Shown: positions 61,513-64,000 of the stretch, one piece after another
Layout: each line of letters begins with the position of its first letter
How positions within the stretch are numbered: position 1 is the stretch's first letter
Assembly: GCA_963682055.1 (NCBI GenBank)
Contig: OY821750.1
Location: forward strand, 16,246,501-16,310,500
Length of the DNA: 64,000 nt
DNA from: Primula veris
Lineage: Eukaryota > Streptophyta > Magnoliopsida > Ericales > Primulaceae
Reading direction: 5' to 3'
Translations under genes and position numbers: made by a program
Notes under the pieces: generated by a model
Told to the model about the DNA's origin: nothing
Seen by the model: only the letters and a program-made list of their open reading frames with translations
Database searches by the model: none

Positions 61513-64000
61513 GTAATGTTCCTCCATATGTAGGGAATATTCCTCATTTTTTTTCTTGGATTTATGGCCAATAGTAGACGGGTTTAACCGACTTTTTTGG
61601 TTGTCGACATTTTATTTATATTTGTATGGTTTAGGGTTTAGGGTTTTGGTTTTAGGGTTTAGGGTTTTAGGTTTAGGGTTTAGGTAATGTTCTTGAATAT
61701 GTAGGGAATATTCCTCATTTTTTTCTTGGATTTATGGCCAATAGTAGACGGGTTTAACCGACTTTTTTGTTTTCGACATTTTATTTATATTTTTATGGTT
61801 TAGGGTTTAGGGTTTTGGTTTTAGGGCTTAGGGTTTTAGGTTTAGGGTTTAGGTAAATGTTCTTCCATATGTAGGGAATATTCCTCATTTTTTTTCTTGG
61901 ATTTATGGCCAATAGTAGACGGGTTTAACCGACTTTTTTGGTTGTCGACATTTTATTTATATTTGTATGGTTTAGGGTTTAGGGTTTTGGTTTTAGGGTT
62001 TAGGGTTTCAGGTTCAGGGTTTAGGTAATGTTCTTGAATATGTAGGGAATATTCCTCATTTTTTTCTTCGATTTATGGCCAATAGTAGACGGGTTTAACC
62101 GACTTTTTTGGTTTTTGACATTTTATTTATATTTGTATGGTTTAGGGTTTAGGGTTTTGGTTTTAGGGCTTAGGGTTTTACGTTTAGTGTTTAGGTAATG
62201 TTCCTCCATATGTAGGGAATATTCCTCATTTTTTTTCTTGGATTTATGGCCAATAGTAGACGGGTTTAACCGACTTTTTTGGTTGTCGACATTTTATTTA
62301 TATTTGTATGGTTTAGGGTTTAGGGTTTTGGTTTTAGGGTTTAGGGTTTTAGGTTTAGGGTTTAGGTAATGTTCTTGAATATGTAGGGAATATTCCTCAT
62401 TTTTTTCTTGGATTTATGGCCAATAGTAGACGGGTTTAACCGACTTTTTTGTTTTCGACATTTTATTTATATTTTTATGGTTTAGGGTTTAGGGTTTTGG
62501 TTTTAGGGCTTAGGGTTTTAGGTTTAGGGTTTAGGTAAATGTTCTTCCATATGTAGGGAATATTCCTCATTTTTTTTCTTGGATTTATGGCCAATAGTAG
62601 ACGGGTTTAACCGACTTTTTTGGTTGTCGACATTTTATTTATATTTGTATGGTTTAGGGTTTAGGGTTTTGGTTTTAGGGTTTAGGGTTTCAGGTTCAGG
62701 GTTTAGGTAATGTTCTTGAATATGTAGGGAATATTCCTCATTTTTTTCTTCGATTTATGGCCAATAGTAGACGGGTTTAACCGACTTTTTTGGTTTTTGA
62801 CATTTTATTTATATTTGTATGGTTTAGGGTTTAGGGTTTTGGTTTTAGGGCTTAGGGTTTTACGTTTAGTGTTTAGGTAATGTTCCTCCATATGTAGGGA
62901 ATATTCCTCATTTTTTTTCTTGGATTTATGGCCAATAGTAGACGGGTTTAACCGACTTTTTTGGTTGTCGACATTTTATTTATATTTGTATGGTTTAGGG
63001 TTTAGGGTTTTGGTTTTAGGGTTTAGGGTTTTAGGTTTAGGGTTTAGGTAATGTTCTTGAATATGTAGGGAATATTCCTCATTTTTTTCTTGGATTTATG
63101 GCCAATAGTAGACGGGTTTAACCGACTTTTTTGTTTTCGACATTTTATTTATATTTTTATGGTTTAGGGTTTAGGGTTTTGGTTTTAGGGCTTAGGGTTT
63201 TAGGTTTAGGGTTTAGGTAAATGTTCTTCCATATGTAGGGAATATTCCTCATTTTTTTTCTTGGATTTATGGCCAATAGTAGACGGGTTTAACCGACTTT
63301 TTTGGTTGTCGACATTTTATTTATATTTGTATGGTTTAGGGTTTAGGGTTTTGGTTTTAGGGTTTAGGGTTTCAGGTTCAGGGTTTAGGTAATGTTCTTG
63401 AAAATGTAGGGAATATTCCTCATTTTTTTCTTCGATTTATGGCCAATAGTAGACGGGTTTAACCGACTTTTTTGGTTTTTGACATTTTATTTATATTTGT
63501 ATGGTTTAGGGTTTAGGGTTTTGGTTTTAGGGCTTAGGGTTTTACGTTTAGTGTTTAGGTAATGTTCCTCCATATGTAGGGAATATTCCTCATTTTTTTT
63601 CTTGGATTTATGGCCAATAGTAGACGGGTTTAACCGACTTTTTTGGTTGTCGACATTTTATTTATATTTGTATGGTTTAGGGTTTAGGGTTTTGGTTTTA
63701 GGGTTTAGGGTTTTAGGTTTAGGGTTTAGGTAATGTTCTTGAATATGTAGGGAATATTCCTCATTTTTTTCTTGGATTTATGGCCAATAGTAGACGGGTT
63801 TAACCGACTTTTTTGTTTTCGATATTTTATTTATATTTTTATGGTTTAGGGTTTAGGGTTTTGGTTTTAGGGCTTAGGGTTTTAGGTTTAGGGTTTAGGT
63901 AAATGTTCTTCCATATGTAGGGAATATTCCTCATTTTTTTTCTTGGATTTATGGCCAATAGTAGACGGGTTTAACCGACTTTTTTGGTTGTCGACATTTT
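61513..64000 (+). repeat. 682 bp four-monomer repeat, block IV (runs off the window)
   Basis: A3 monomers at 61513, 62195, 62877 and 63559, all 682 bp apart. GAAAATG at 63400 and CGATATT at 63820 mark the last unit as in blocks I-III. The window ends inside the A2 that in the other blocks is the exit monomer. Confidence 0.9.

Larger units (their letters stand above)
1..64000 (+). repeat. Telomere-like composite satellite array, ~170.5 bp monomer, fills the window
   Basis: The same unit recurs head to tail from first to last base. Counting from the invariant GTAATG (or GTAAATG), successive starts are 31, 202, 379, 549, 719, 890, 1060, 1231, 1400 and 1572, so monomers are 169-177 bp. Each holds a body of about 113 bp (GTAATG to TTTGTATGG) and a spacer of about 57 bp of TTTAGGG-like repeats. 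Monomers alternate between classes A and B, giving a 341 bp dimer. No inverted monomer, mobile element or unique insert was seen, and both ends run off the window, so the true array is larger. The length is typical of plant centromeric and subtelomeric satellites (family knowledge); chromosomal position cannot be told from this window. Both strands are dense in stops. Confidence 0.98.

Noticed and set aside
1..64000. CRISPR array
   Set aside because: The unit is about 170 bp, there are no variable unique spacers, and the telomere-like part is itself repetitive. The repeat-spacer logic does not fit.
1..64000. Human-type alpha satellite, because the monomer is about 171 bp
   Set aside because: Length alone agrees. 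The sequence has no CENP-B box and contains TTTAGGG rather than TTAGGG repeats, so the similarity in length is likely coincidence or a shared nucleosome-scale constraint.

Overview
The whole 64 kb window is one uninterrupted satellite DNA array. I find no gene, RNA gene, transposon, CRISPR array or unique-sequence island. The repeat is a monomer of about 170.5 bp, all copies head to tail in one orientation, roughly 375 copies (estimated from window length and measured spacings). Each monomer has a unique AT-rich 'body' of about 113 bp and a spacer of about 57 bp made of degenerate Arabidopsis-type telomere repeats (TTTAGGG, with TTTTAGGG, CTTAGGG, TTGAGGG, TTTCAGG and similar variants). G+C of a typical monomer is about 34-35% (counted on 719-889), with about three G per C on the + strand.

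The TTTAGGG unit suggests a plant or green alga; dinoflagellates and some other protists also use it. The sequence alone does not name the species. A 170 bp tandem satellite with higher-order repeats fits a plant centromeric, pericentromeric or subtelomeric block. No run exceeds three perfect heptamers, so this is not a terminal telomere.

Monomers alternate strictly between two classes. A has CCATATG near its start and GTTGTCGAC later. B has GAATATG and GTTTTCGAC or GTTTTTGAC. The A-B dimer is 341 bp and nearly everything larger is built from it. Layout: 1-8.1 kb, mixed dimers with a truncated monomer and an A/B hybrid; 8.1-18.0 kb, mosaic with local duplications; 18.0-21.4 kb, repeated at 28.2-31.7 kb; 21.4-26.9 kb, two tandem copies of a 2,734 bp unit; 31.7-35.7 kb, a 2.2 kb tandem duplication whose odd monomer number creates A-A neighbours; 39.2-48.5 kb, nearly four copies of an exact 2,387 bp 14-monomer repeat; 48.4-64 kb, four blocks of a 682 bp four-monomer repeat alternating with divergent segments.

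Nothing here encodes a protein. Any function would be structural or chromatin-based: telobox and G-rich spacers, a 10 bp palindrome in almost every monomer, conserved CpG sites beside others apparently lost by deamination, and near-nucleosomal spacing. I do not see a new enzymatic or defence system. The notable feature is a telomere-satellite composite with a readable history of nested amplification.
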